Assembly: GCA_013791775.1 (NCBI GenBank)
Contig: VMTE01000028.1
Coordinates: 1 to 64,000, forward strand
Reading direction: 5' to 3'
Length of the DNA stretch: 64,000 nt
Source of the DNA: Hyphomonas sp.
Lineage (GTDB): Bacteria > Pseudomonadota > Alphaproteobacteria > Caulobacterales > Hyphomonadaceae
Both the position numbers and the translations under genes were made by a program. Positions 1 to 8,341 of this stretch are shown piece by piece (positions within the stretch are counted from its first letter, which is position 1; every line of letters begins with the position of its first letter). A model generated the notes under the pieces. That model saw only the letters and a program-made list of their open reading frames with translations. It ran no database searches and was not told the DNA's origin.

Positions 1-1
1 G

Positions 2-802
2 AAGGAAGGCCGCATCCTCAAGATCGTGCTGTTCGGATCCTATGCGCGCGGCACCTGGGTAGACGAGCCCCATACCGCCAAGGGCTACCTCAGCGACTAT
101 GACCTGCTGATCGTGGTCAACCAGCAGAGTGTCGTTGACTTTGCCACCTATTGGTACCGCGCCGAGGATCGGATCATTCGGGACACAGGGATCAAAACCC
201 CGGTCAATTTCATCGTCCACACAATGGACGAGATGAACAACGCCCTCTCCCAGGGCCAGTACTTCTTCACCGACATCATCAAGGAAGGTATTGCGCTTTA
301 CGACCTCAAAGGGAGCACACCCTTCATCACACCCCAGCCGCAGACGGCGGACGAGGCATTGGCTATCGCAGAGAAACACTTTGAGCAGCGCATGGAAGGC
401 GTGAGAAGCGCTTTTGAGATTGTCGAGTTCTGCATAAAGCGAGGCCTTCACAAGGATGCGGCATTCACGCTCCACCAGGCTGTGGAACGAGCCTATACCT
501 GCCTGCTCCTTGTAGAGACGAACTACTCCCCCTCCACTCACAGCATCAAATTCCTCCGCTCCTTGGCCGAGCAGATAGCGCCGGATCTGATCGCCGTCTG
601 GCCGCGTGAAACCAAGCAGGACCGGAGGCTGTTTGAACTGCTGAAGCGCGCCTATGTCGATGCGCGGTATTCAGAGCATTATGCAATTACGGACGAAGAG
701 CTTGCCTGGCTTGGCGAGCGGGCGGAGGTTCTGAGGACGTTTGTCGAAAGACGATCCCGCGAGAAGATCGAGCAATTGAGAGCTGACGCTCTGGCTGGCT
801 AG
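2..802 (+). CDS. MNT nucleotidyltransferase-HEPN fusion protein (5' end outside window)
   Basis: The reading frame is open to the left edge, so the start lies outside the window; the GTG at 26 is internal to the nucleotidyltransferase fold. The visible N-terminus carries the minimal nucleotidyltransferase signature GSYARG followed about 20 residues later by DYD, the metal-binding acidic pair. The C-terminal half (about residues 125 to 258 from the GTG) is helical and HEPN-like, with the stretch DARYSEHYAITDEE near the end. MNT and HEPN are usually separate partners of toxin-antitoxin pairs, in which MNT adenylylates the HEPN RNase; here both are in one chain. Base composition is visibly less GC-rich than the chromosome to the right. 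It sits in a mobile element, so a defence or addiction role is plausible but inferred. Confidence 0.8.
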   Translation, partial: KEGRILKIVLFGSYARGTWVDEPHTAKGYLSDYDLLIVVNQQSVVDFATYWYRAEDRIIRDTGIKTPVNFIVHTMDEMNNALSQGQYFFTDIIKEGIALYDLKGSTPFITPQPQTADEALAIAEKHFEQRMEGVRSAFEIVEFCIKRGLHKDAAFTLHQAVERAYTCLLLVETNYSPSTHSIKFLRSLAEQIAPDLIAVWPRETKQDRRLFELLKRAYVDARYSEHYAITDEELAWLGERAEVLRTFVERRSREKIEQLRADALAG

Positions 803-1024
803 TGAATTCTTGACCGGAAGCAGACATTGCGCCAGCGGAGACACGTGGCAGTTTGTTCGCTGTAAGCAGCCGTTGCAAAGCCGATCCCCTGCGTCTGTTG
901 GGCTGCACGGCCCGAGTCCAAGCTGGCGCAAAGTCAAAACGGGCCGCATTCTAGAGCATTGGTTTTGCTCCAATTTGCAGCGGTCCTTTCTTGGAGTTTC
1001 GGTATCCTGCTTCACTGCCAAGTG

Positions 1025-1044
1025 AGTGGGGTGTGACACCCACT
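1025..1044. terminator. Hairpin between convergent genes
   Basis: Imperfect inverted repeat (AGTGGG and TG, with one bulged G, against CACCCACT) in the 259-base gap between the MNT-HEPN gene and the convergent ATPase gene. There is no T-run on either side, so termination is only a guess. I see nothing else in 803-1061. Confidence 0.3.
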
Positions 1045-1061
1045 TTCTTGTTGGCACGACT

Positions 1062-2285
1062 TCACCGAGACCAGAGCGCGGAAATCGGCACAGCCCAGAG
1101 ATTGTCAGCATACTGGAGCGTCTGGCGACCATCGTAAAGCACGATACCGAGAACGAGCTTGCTGCCCACGGCTCCAGAAAGTTTGCGCATGGCCGCGAAG
1201 GCTTCCGGGCGCACGGTTGCACCAGATTTGACTTCGATTGCAACGAGGCGGCGTTGCCAATCCTCGATCACGAAATCGATCTCTCCGCCATCATGATCCC
1301 TGTAATGATGGATGCTGACCGGATCGTCGCTCCAGCTTGCCTGCTTCGACAGTTCCGAAAACACGAAGGTCTCGATGATCGGCCCAAGACTTATGCGGTC
1401 AGGCCCAAGCGTTTCCGGGTCTATCCGGCGCATGGCGGCAGCGAGTCCGGAATCGAGAAAGTGAAGTTTCGGCGCCTTGGCAAGACGCTTCAGCTCATTC
1501 GTGAACCAGGGCTGTACCCGGCGAACCAGAAACATCTGCTCAAGCACCGTGACGTGCCGGTCGACCGTCTTGCGATCCATGCCGAGTGACGCCCCGAGCT
1601 GGGTCAGATTGACCTGCTCGCTGCAATGCTGGGCCAGCAGGGCGACAAGCCGAGGCATGTCCCGGCGCCGGTCGAGGCTCGCGATATCTGCCACGTCCTG
1701 TTCGATGAGCGCGTCGATATAGGCGCGAAACCAATTGCGGCGGCGGGCGCCTGAGCCGCGCAGGAGGGCCTCGGGAAAGCCGCCCGCCGCGACACGGCCC
1801 GCCAGCTCGTTCGGTGGCAAGGCCGGACCAGCCGGAATGCGGCCGTCGAAGACCGAGGCAAGGAACGTGGACCGGTTACCGGCCACCTCATCTTGCGACA
1901 GCGGCAAGAGTTCGAAGACCTCGATCCGCCCGGCAAGCGAATCCTGGATGGTCGGAAGTGTGCGGATATCTGCCGAGCCGGTTATCAGGAACCGCCCTGG
2001 TCTCGGGTCTTCATCGACGACGAGCTTGATCGCAAGAATGAGCTCAGGGACCCGCTGGATTTCATCGATGATCGTCAGGCCCGATGTCCGGCGAATGAAG
2101 CCGGTCGGATCGTCCCGCGCGGCGCGGTAGGCAACATCCTCGTCGAGGCTGAGATAGGTTGCGCCTGCGCCGCCGATCATCCGCGCCAGCGTGGACTTGC
2201 CGGATTGTCGAGGCCCGGCAAGTGCGACAACCCGCGTATCTTTCAGCGCGGCGCGAATCGGGTCTTCAAGAAGTCGCTTGTACAT
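1062..2285 (-). CDS. AAA ATPase with C-terminal DUF4143 domain
   Basis: A 407-residue protein of the common ATP-binding/DUF4143 family. Walker A GPRQSGKST lies at residues 24-32 and Walker B TIIDEIQ at about 71-77, followed by a sensor-like LITGSADI near 100. A winged-helix-like segment (QLGASLGMDRKTVDRHV) lies around residue 230. The C-terminal domain ends with EIDFVIE and IEVKSG, a pattern resembling a PD-(D/E)XK nuclease core. The biochemical role of the family is not established; members are frequent on mobile elements and sometimes act like toxin or defence components. The ATG at 2285 follows a weak purine stretch. Phased short repeats lie directly upstream and may be its operator. Confidence 0.85.
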   Translation of the reverse strand: MYKRLLEDPIRAALKDTRVVALAGPRQSGKSTLARMIGGAGATYLSLDEDVAYRAARDDPTGFIRRTSGLTIIDEIQRVPELILAIKLVVDEDPRPGRFLITGSADIRTLPTIQDSLAGRIEVFELLPLSQDEVAGNRSTFLASVFDGRIPAGPALPPNELAGRVAAGGFPEALLRGSGARRRNWFRAYIDALIEQDVADIASLDRRRDMPRLVALLAQHCSEQVNLTQLGASLGMDRKTVDRHVTVLEQMFLVRRVQPWFTNELKRLAKAPKLHFLDSGLAAAMRRIDPETLGPDRISLGPIIETFVFSELSKQASWSDDPVSIHHYRDHDGGEIDFVIEDWQRRLVAIEVKSGATVRPEAFAAMRKLSGAVGSKLVLGIVLYDGRQTLQYADNLWAVPISALWSR

Positions 2286-2301
2286 CCCCGTTCGTTAACA
2301 G

Positions 2302-2377
2302 AAAAACGGGCGCACCACTACCAAAAAACGGGCGTATGCGCTTCTGAAAACGGGCGCCGGCCAAAGTCGAACGGGCC
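2302..2377 (-). repeat. Four ACGGGC repeats with a 21-22 bp period
   Basis: The core ACGGGCG, preceded by a run of A, occurs at 2306-2312, 2328-2334 and 2350-2356, exactly 22 bp apart. A fourth copy, ACGGGCC, lies at 2371-2377. On the gene strand this reads CGCCCGTTTT, repeated about every two helical turns, immediately upstream of the ATPase start at 2285. The spacing puts every copy on one face of the helix, which suggests a cooperative protein-binding site, probably autoregulatory. The function is inferred. Confidence 0.6.
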
Positions 2378-2408
2378 TGTGAAGCCCTTGCCAGGCGCGA
2401 AAGAGAGC

Positions 2409-2432
2409 TGACGGCTCAATCAAGAGCCGTCA
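2409..2432. terminator. Perfect 9-bp hairpin downstream of the integrase remnant
   Basis: TGACGGCTC and GAGCCGTCA flank a 6-base loop. It lies 10 bases past the stop of the minus-strand integrase remnant. No T-run follows, so it may be a Rho-assisted terminator or a structural repeat. Confidence 0.45.
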
Positions 2433-2441
2433 CCGAAAGGG

Positions 2442-3296
2442 TCAGTCCTTCGCATTCCAGAGCAGCACATACCGCCCCTTCTTGCCCTTCACCGGCGCCA
2501 GGTTCGCGTAGATCCTGCGCGGGCCGATCTGCGGGTCGCCGCGCGTCTCGAACGCCGACAGGACGTCGCCAAGGCGCTGCGCTTCGGCCTGGGTCAGATA
2601 GCGCTCGCGCTGGACACCCGGCGGGATGCGAACCCCGTGGCAGGGATTCTTCTCCAGGAGTTCGAGATCGATCGCGTAGGCGAAGACACTCTTCAGCATT
2701 GCGATCATCCGCCGCGCAGCGCCGATCCCGCCCTTCACTTCCTGTATGCCGCGCGACTTCGTCTTGACCTTCATCGCGGTAACGCCTGTTGCAATCGCGT
2801 CGCGCAGCCGGACGATCTCGTGCTTCTTCACGCTCGTGATCGGCAGCTTGCCCAGGATCGGATTCACATGCACGCGCAGAAGCCGGATGTCGTCATTGTA
2901 CCGGGTCGCCTTCCGCGGCGCGCCGGTGCGCCGGTTGAACGGCGCCCCTTCCTTGCCCCACATTTCAATCAGTGCAGAGACTTTCATGATGCCGATCTCG
3001 TCGCGCCGGCGCTCGGCTTCCAGGTCAAGGCCGATCCGGGCCTCGGACCGGAAGTCCTTCGCTTTCCGCCGGCCCGCCTCGCAGCGCAGACTTCCCGCCT
3101 TGCCAAGCGTGATCATCCGCTCGCGCGCGAGGCGGCCCTGGCCGATGCGGTAGCAGATGATGTAGGCTTTCGCGCCCGTCGAAAGAACGCGCGAGCCGAA
3201 CGCCGCAATCTCCGTGTCCCAGACGATGAAACGCTTGCCTTCCGGCGCGACAGCGTCGACATACTTCTGCGTGAGTTTGCGCTTGATCCCCGACAT
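2442..3296 (-). pseudogene. Truncated tyrosine-recombinase integrase (DUF4102 type)
   Basis: The start ATG at 3296 has a good GGAGGAG ribosome site 8 bases upstream, so the 284-residue frame is probably translated. The N-terminus is the arm-binding DUF4102 domain typical of tRNA-targeting P4-like integrases (LTQKYVDAVAPEGKRF), followed by a core-binding domain (about residues 100-200, LGKLPITSVKKHEIVRLRD). The catalytic domain begins at YLTQAEAQRLGDVL, but the sequence then diverges and stops about 35 residues later. The TGAR-E, HxxR and catalytic Tyr boxes are all missing. Intact relatives are about 400 residues. The gene lies beside the attachment-site remnant in the usual integrase position. 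I read it as inactive, so the element is probably no longer self-excising. Confidence 0.8.
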
Positions 3297-3491
3297 TCGC
3301 GCGCTCCTCCAGCAAATAAATTCGTCCGCTTGCGGTATTTTGCGCCTGCACCAAGTTAGCACGGATGCGGCTTTTGTGCACAAATGTGAGCAAACGCCCG
3401 CAACAAGAAATGTCTTACAACGCTCTGTTTCGATTGTGAAATATAACGCTTCCGCAATCTTTCGCAAAAGTGTGCATAGGAATCTTTTGCT

Positions 3492-3537
3492 ATTAGTAAT
3501 GCAGGGGTCAGGTATTCAAGTCACCTAACCGGCACCA
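3492..3537 (+). other. attR-like tRNA-Thr 3' fragment (right end of the integrated element)
   Basis: This is the 3' half of a tRNA: anticodon-loop remainder TTAGTAA (3493-3499), stem strand TGCAG, variable region GGGTC, T-arm AGGTA-TTCAAGT-CACCT (4 of 5 pairs), acceptor strand AACCGGC, then A and an encoded CCA ending at 3537. The anticodon GT and an acceptor that would pair with GCCGGTT fit alphaproteobacterial tRNA-Thr. The 5' half is absent; upstream is unrelated AT-rich DNA. Integrases of the adjacent type recombine from the anticodon loop to the 3' end of tRNA genes. This block is therefore the displaced 3' copy, and the intact tRNA should lie left of the window. A T-run at 3548-3553 may be the old tRNA terminator. 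Confidence 0.72.
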
Positions 3538-3662
3538 CTCCCTCTCCTTTTTTCCTGATGAGATCGCTGCGTGCGCTGCGCGGGCGATGTGGGGCGCGCT
3601 GGATCGTTTGACCTCTGAAGGTTCCCGCCTGATCCTGCACCCTTCACCCAGAGGAGAAGGGT

Positions 3663-4484
3663 CTAGACCGTGAACTTCCCTTCGATCACCGTGACGGCGT
3701 TGCCGGTGAGCTTCACACGGTCCCCATCCAGTTTGACGCCGACCCAGGCGCCGCGGCCGGGATAGGCCTGGTAGCAGCGGGCATCCGGCTTGCCGAAATT
3801 CTCGGCGAGGACGCGGGCGAGCATGGTGTGCCAGCTGCCGGTGGCGGGATCCTCGTCGATGCCGGAGCCGGGGGCGAAGAAGCGGGAGGTGGCATCCGCG
3901 CCGCCGTCGCCGCCCAAGGCAAAGCAGCCGAAATTGCCGCGGTCCCAGCCGCCGCCTTCGGCCCCGAGGGTCTTCAGAGCCCGGACGTCTGGCTTGAGAG
4001 CGCGCACGTCGTCCGGTGTCTCGAAGCGCGCGGCGTAGAACATGCCGCCCCAGGCCTCAACCGGGCGCGCGCCGAGGGCGGCGGCGATATCGTCCGTGAC
4101 CGGAACAGGCCGGATGGGCGCGGAAGGAAAGTCCATCTCGAGCCGGCCGTCCGCGAGGCGCTTCACGAGGAGGCGGCCGGACTTTACCGTGTCGAAGGCG
4201 ATGGTCTCGCCGGTGAAACCGAGATGCGCGAACAGGGCGTGCGCGGCGGCCAGCGTCGCGTGCCCGCAAAGGGGCACTTCGACCGCCGGCGTGAACCAGC
4301 GCAGTTTCCAGACGCCCTCGCCGGCCGGCACGACATAGGCGGTTTCCGCCACGTTGTTCTCGGCCGCGATGGCGAGAAGGGTTTCGTCCGGCAGGAAGGC
4401 GTCCAGCGGCATAACGCAGGCCTGGTTTCCTTCGAAAGCGCGGGACGCGAAGGCATCGACCTGGAAAATGGGCAGCGTAGGCAT
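3663..4484 (-). CDS. PhzF family isomerase/epimerase-like protein
   Basis: A 273-residue PhzF-fold protein. The conserved NNVAETAY carries the catalytic glutamate (residue 47), the PLCGHATLAAAHAL motif follows at about 71-84, and the C-terminal DPATGSW segment is present. The family covers the phenazine isomerase PhzF and many uncharacterised relatives such as YddE, and the substrate cannot be read from sequence. No phenazine genes are nearby, so phenazine synthesis is not implied. The ATG at 4484 is chosen because AAGGAG lies about 7 bases upstream; an in-frame ATG 33 bases earlier lacks such a site. It is the first gene on the chromosomal side of the element. Confidence 0.85.
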   Translation of the reverse strand: MPTLPIFQVDAFASRAFEGNQACVMPLDAFLPDETLLAIAAENNVAETAYVVPAGEGVWKLRWFTPAVEVPLCGHATLAAAHALFAHLGFTGETIAFDTVKSGRLLVKRLADGRLEMDFPSAPIRPVPVTDDIAAALGARPVEAWGGMFYAARFETPDDVRALKPDVRALKTLGAEGGGWDRGNFGCFALGGDGGADATSRFFAPGSGIDEDPATGSWHTMLARVLAENFGKPDARCYQAYPGRGAWVGVKLDGDRVKLTGNAVTVIEGKFTV

Positions 4485-4643
4485 GACAAGACTCCTTTGA
4501 GGCGGGTGTGATGGCACAGACGCCCGGCGCTGCGCAAACGAGGATTTCTGATGGGGTGTTGAGGAAGGCTGATGGCAGCACCGGCGTCCGCAGGGGTGGA
4601 TGGCCGGTGCGGGGTGTGGATTGGTTTTCAGGGTGGGGCCTGT

Positions 4644-5090
4644 CTAGGACGTGTCGAACTGGGCGGCGATGGAAAGGACGTGTACGGAGGAGGCGGTTTG
4701 CGCGGGCGCCGGCACAGGCCGCTTGCAGGTCTCGGCAGCGAGCGCGTCGGCGAGGCGCACGGACGGTTTGAATAGTTTGGCGGCAGGCGCGGCCGGCCGC
4801 AGCGCGCCGGGGGCGGCGTAGCTCTGGGCGAAGTCGGTAGGAAGATGGCGCAGGTAGACGCGGCCCCATTTGGTGATCGCGTACCAGTAGGGCACGCCGG
4901 GGCCGTTGTGTTTGCGCACCCAGGCCTTGAGGGCAACGAGCTACACGAAGATCAGCGGCCAGATCAGGCGCAGGAAACCGGTGAGGCCGGCGGGCGGATG
5001 GTTGAAGCAGTAGGGCGCGGGGTCGAGACTAACCCGGCGGGGAATGCGGCCGGATTGGGAAGCTGTGGGATTCTTCTGATCCGGGGTCAT
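4644..5090 (-). pseudogene. Small membrane-associated protein gene interrupted by an in-frame TAG
   Basis: From ATG 5090 the frame gives 49 sensible residues, including a hydrophobic stretch (TGFLRLIWPLIFV), then TAG at 4941-4943. The same frame continues for 98 more residues with coherent, conserved-looking content (WVRKHNGPGVPYWYAITKWG). Joined, the product would be 148 residues. A tryptophan TGG to TAG change would be the simplest cause, but the original residue is unknown. I do not recognise the family. A downstream restart at the GTG at 4919 is possible and would give 91 residues without the hydrophobic segment. Other explanations are a sequencing error or strain-specific decay. Confidence 0.6.
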
Positions 5091-5139
5091 ACCGGTGGGA
5101 CCTGCCCATGAAATCTCAAGCGAAACAAAGATTTCTGGG

Positions 5140-5157
5140 TCCCGGCTTTCGCCGGGA
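5140..5157. repeat. REP-like palindrome
   Basis: Perfect 7-bp stem TCCCGGC / GCCGGGA around TTTC. It resembles the pair at 6114-6178 in size and in the YTTC/GAAG type loop. It lies in the 191-base gap upstream of the broken small gene; nothing else is visible in that gap. Confidence 0.5.
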
Positions 5158-5282
5158 AGACAGGAGAAAAGTGTCGGGGGTGCGGAGATTTAGGCTCGAA
5201 ATGTAGGCGCAAGGCGGGACTTGCACACCCAAAGCCGGGTCCTTTGCAGGGGTCTGCTGAGGGGATGGAGATCGCGGCGCGT

Positions 5283-6095
5283 TCAGCGCTTCAGTTCATC
5301 CAGCAGCCAGCCGTGATTTACCGGGCCGTGGCCTTTGCCGAGGGGCTTGGCGGACCGGATCGCGCCGAACAGGTAGTCCCGTCCCTGTTCGACGGAGTCG
5401 GGGACGGACCGCCCTTGCGCGAGCAGCGCCGCAATGGCGGAGGCGAGGGTGCAGCCTGTACCATGGGTGGAGGTGGTCTCGATGCGGGGGCCCTCGAAGA
5501 TCCATTCGCCAGTGGTAGTCTGGAGCACGTCATGGATGAGCTTGCCGCCGATATGGCCGCCTTTGACGAGGGCGCCGTGGGCGCCGAGTTCGAGCAGGCG
5601 TTCGGCGGCGCGGCGCTGACCGTCGAGGTTTTCGACCGGTTTGCCGGTGAGGACTTCGGCCTCGGGCGCGTTGGGCGTGACGAGGCGGGCGCGCGGGATC
5701 AGTTCGGACCGGATGGCGCCGATGGCGCGCTCATCGACGAGGCGGTCGCCGGAGGTTGCGACCATGACGGGGTCGATGATGCGCGGCGTCAGTGGGACCT
5801 GCGCGTGGAGCGCCTCGGCAATGGCTTCGACGAGGGCGGCCGAGCCGAGCATGCCGGTCTTGATCGCATCCGCGCCGATATCGGCGAGCGTGACCTGGAT
5901 CTGGCCGAGGACCGCCTCGAGGGGTACTGGCCAGACGCCGTGGACGCCGCGCGTGTCCTGAACCGTGATGGCCGTTACGGCGGTCATCGCATAGCCGCCG
6001 AGCATCGTGACGGTCTTGATGTCCGCCTGGAGACCGGCGCCGCCGCCGGAGTCCGAACCGGCGATGATGAGGACGCGGCCTTGGGGATCAGACAT
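5283..6095 (-). CDS. thiD: Hydroxymethylpyrimidine/phosphomethylpyrimidine kinase ThiD
   Basis: A 270-residue ribokinase-fold enzyme that phosphorylates HMP and HMP-phosphate to HMP-PP for thiamine synthesis in the cytosol. The N-terminal substrate loop AGSDSGGGAGLQADIK (residues 12-27) and the C-terminal anion-hole motif STHGTGCTLASAIAALL are intact, as expected for this family. The ATG at 6095 has GGAGG 9 bases upstream. No TPP riboswitch is visible in front of it and no other thi gene is adjacent, so it looks like a stand-alone, possibly salvage-linked kinase. Palindromic repeats separate it from the gene upstream. Confidence 0.93.
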   Translation of the reverse strand: MSDPQGRVLIIAGSDSGGGAGLQADIKTVTMLGGYAMTAVTAITVQDTRGVHGVWPVPLEAVLGQIQVTLADIGADAIKTGMLGSAALVEAIAEALHAQVPLTPRIIDPVMVATSGDRLVDERAIGAIRSELIPRARLVTPNAPEAEVLTGKPVENLDGQRRAAERLLELGAHGALVKGGHIGGKLIHDVLQTTTGEWIFEGPRIETTSTHGTGCTLASAIAALLAQGRSVPDSVEQGRDYLFGAIRSAKPLGKGHGPVNHGWLLDELKR

Positions 6096-6113
6096 CTTGA
6101 TCTTCCTCCGCTC

Positions 6114-6178
6114 GCCCCCGCGAAGGCGGGGGCTGGGTGTCGCATTGGATGGCGCGGGATCCCCGCCTTCGCGGGGAT
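6114..6178. repeat. Pair of REP-like palindromes in opposite orientation
   Basis: GCCCCCGC-GAAG-GCGGGGGC (6114-6133) and ATCCCCGC-CTTC-GCGGGGAT (6159-6178) are perfect 8-bp stems whose loops are complementary, so the two units are inverted relative to each other, as in a BIME. They fill the gap between the aldolase and thiD. They could stabilise mRNA ends or terminate transcription. Similar units are likely to recur through the genome. Confidence 0.65.
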
Positions 6179-6192
6179 GAGCGAAAAGAAGC

Positions 6193-6843
6193 CTAAACCT
6201 TGATCCCGGCTTTCTTTGCGTCGGCGAGGAAGGTTTCGAGGCCCTTGTCCGTCAGCGGATGGTTGACCAGGGATTTGATGACGGCCGGCGGGGCGGTCAT
6301 CACGTCGGCGCCGACGAGGGCGCAGAGTTTTACGTGGTTGGGGGTGCGGATCGAGGCGGCGAGGATTTCCGTGTCGAACAGGTAGTTGTCGTAGATCTGG
6401 CGGATTTCCTGGATCAGTTCCATCCCGTCGAGATTGATGTCGTCCAGACGGCCGATGAAGGGGGAGATGAAGGTCGCGCCGGCCTTGGCGGCGAGGAGGG
6501 CCTGGTTGGCGGAGAAGCAGAGCGTGACGTTGACCTGCGTGCCCTCTCCCGTCAGCGTCTTGCAGGCCTTCAGGCCGTCGAGCGTGAGGGGGAGTTTCAC
6601 GGTGACGTTGTTGGCGATCTTCGCGAGCTTGCGGCCTTCCTTGATCATGCCGTCATAGTCGGTGGCGACAACTTCGGCGCTGACCGGGCCGTCCACGAGC
6701 GCGCAGATTTCCGCGATCACTTCGGCGAAGGGCCGGCCGGACTTGGCGATCAGGGACGGATTGGTCGTCACCCCGTCGATGAGGCCGGTGGCGGCGAGGT
6801 CGGCGATGTCTTTCGTGTCGGCGGTATCGACGAAGAATTTCAT
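6193..6843 (-). CDS. fsa: Fructose-6-phosphate aldolase / transaldolase-like protein
   Basis: A 216-residue short transaldolase of the FSA/TalC type. It begins MKFFVDTAD and has TTNPSL at 26-31. The Schiff-base lysine is K83 in TVKLPLT, and FSANQA and SPFIGRLDD follow. Family members either transfer dihydroxyacetone units (transaldolase) or cleave fructose-6-phosphate; the length and motifs do not decide between these. The start is at ATG 6843; longer in-frame upstream sequence is low-complexity and overlaps the 3' end of ugd. It lies 35 bases downstream of ugd on the same strand, so co-transcription is possible. Confidence 0.88.
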   Translation of the reverse strand: MKFFVDTADTKDIADLAATGLIDGVTTNPSLIAKSGRPFAEVIAEICALVDGPVSAEVVATDYDGMIKEGRKLAKIANNVTVKLPLTLDGLKACKTLTGEGTQVNVTLCFSANQALLAAKAGATFISPFIGRLDDINLDGMELIQEIRQIYDNYLFDTEILAASIRTPNHVKLCALVGADVMTAPPAVIKSLVNHPLTDKGLETFLADAKKAGIKV

Positions 6844-6878
6844 GGAGATAAGGGTCCCTGCGAGGTGAGTCGCAGGCC

Positions 6879-8189
6879 TTATACCACCGGGCGGCCGATC
6901 GACGTATAGGCAAAGCCGTGCTTGGCCATGTCTTCCGGCGAGTAGATGTTGCGCAGGTCGATCACGATGTTGGACTTCATCGCGGCCTTGATGCGGTCGA
7001 AGTCCAGCGCGCGGAACTGGTCCCACTCGGTGATGATGACCATGGCGTCGGCGCCTTCGATGGCGGCGTAGGCGCTGCCCGCGAACTCGATGCCTTTGAG
7101 GAGGTGGGCCGCTTCGGTCATCGCTTCGGGGTCATAGGCGACGACGCGGGCGCCGGCGGCGGTGAGGGCGGGGAGAATGTCGAGCGAGGGCGCATCGCGC
7201 ATGTCGTCGGTGTTCTGCTTGAAGGCGAGGCCGAGGACGCCGATCGTCTTGCCCTTCACATCGCCGCCCATGGCGTTGATGACCTTGGCGGCCATCGCCT
7301 TCTTGCGGGCCGCGTTGACCTCGACGACGGTGTCCACGATGCGGACCGGGCTGCCATAGTCATTGGCGGTCTTGGTGAGAGCGAGCGTGTCTTTCGGGAA
7401 GCACGAGCCGCCATAGCCGGGGCCGGCATTCAGGAATTTCGAGCCGATGCGGCCATCGAGGCCGATGCCGCGCGAGACTTCCTGGACGTTGGCGCCGACC
7501 TTTTCGCACAGGTCCGCCATCTCGTTGATGAAGGTGATCTTCACGGCGAGGAAGGCGTTGGCGGCGTACTTGATCAGCTCCGACGTGCGCCGGGCGGTGA
7601 ACAGGATCGGCGTCTCGTTGAGGAAGAGCGGGCGGTAGAGTTCCTTCATCACCTGCTTGGCGCGCTCGTCCTCCGTGCCCACGACCACGCGGTCCGGGAT
7701 CTTGAAGTCCTTGATGGCGGCGCCTTCGCGCAGGAATTCGGGGTTCGAGACGACCGCGAAGTCGCCGTCGGGCCGCACCTTCCGAATGATCGCCTCGACT
7801 TCGTCGCCGGTGCCGACGGGGACGGTCGATTTGGTGACGATGACGGTGAAGCCGTTCATCATCTGGCCGATTTCCTCGGCCGCGCCGTACACATAGGAGA
7901 GATCCGCGTGCCCATCGCCGCGGCGCGACGGCGTGCCGACCGCGATGAAGACCGCGTCGGCGTCCTTGACCGCTTCGGCCGCGTCGGTGGTGAAGAACAG
8001 GCGCTCTTCCTTGACGTTCTTGGCGACGAGGTTGTCGAGGCCCGGCTCGTAGATCGGCATGATGCCGGCGTGCAGCTTGTCAATCTTGGACTTGTCCTTG
8101 TCCACGCAGGTCACGACATGGCCGAAATCGGCGAAGCAGGCGCCGGAGACGAGGCCGACATAGCCGGTTCCAATGATCGCAACACGCAT
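6879..8189 (-). CDS. ugd: UDP-glucose 6-dehydrogenase
   Basis: A 436-residue enzyme oxidising UDP-glucose to UDP-glucuronate with two NAD+, supplying surface polysaccharide precursors. The N-terminal Rossmann motif is [18 protein letters not shown], the mid-section has NPEFLREG, and the catalytic cysteine is C263 in [13 protein letters not shown]. The C-terminal UDP-binding domain has [16 protein letters not shown]. The ATG at 8189 begins the canonical MRVAIIG; an upstream in-frame start would add 8 unconserved residues. It is close to glycosyltransferase genes at 8.9-12.2 kb, which fits envelope carbohydrate synthesis, though the exact glycan is unknown. Confidence 0.95.
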   Translation of the reverse strand: MRVAIIGTGYVGLVSGACFADFGHVVTCVDKDKSKIDKLHAGIMPIYEPGLDNLVAKNVKEERLFFTTDAAEAVKDADAVFIAVGTPSRRGDGHADLSYVYGAAEEIGQMMNGFTVIVTKSTVPVGTGDEVEAIIRKVRPDGDFAVVSNPEFLREGAAIKDFKIPDRVVVGTEDERAKQVMKELYRPLFLNETPILFTARRTSELIKYAANAFLAVKITFINEMADLCEKVGANVQEVSRGIGLDGRIGSKFLNAGPGYGGSCFPKDTLALTKTANDYGSPVRIVDTVVEVNAARKKAMAAKVINAMGGDVKGKTIGVLGLAFKQNTDDMRDAPSLDILPALTAAGARVVAYDPEAMTEAAHLLKGIEFAGSAYAAIEGADAMVIITEWDQFRALDFDRIKAAMKSNIVIDLRNIYSPEDMAKHGFAYTSIGRPVV

Positions 8190-8341
8190 GGGGAGTCCCT
8201 CAAAAAGATACAAACGGGGTGATCGCCTGCGGGGTGCAATTTTTGTGCGAGAGGGTCAAGGGGCGTTTGCCGCCACGGAAAACCCGTTGACTCCGGCGGG
8301 GTCACGCAGCAGGATCAAACCGTGAACAGCTGGAGGGTGAG

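Noticed and set aside
2302-2377. CRISPR array
   Set aside because: Repeats are 7-11 bases with about 11-15 base gaps, far smaller than any CRISPR repeat-spacer unit, and no cas gene is near.
3492-3537. Functional tRNA-Thr
   Set aside because: Only the 3' half is present; upstream bases do not form the acceptor or D-arm, so it is a fragment.
1-3537. Prophage
   Set aside because: No capsid, portal, terminase or tail gene; only integrase and accessory genes are visible.
6096-6192. TPP riboswitch upstream of thiD
   Set aside because: The gap contains only the palindromic pair; no THI-box-like CTGAGA or ACCTGATC blocks seen.
6918-8222. 434-codon plus-strand frame opposite ugd
   Set aside because: Asp/Gly/Val-rich mirror of a conserved enzyme; no start context.
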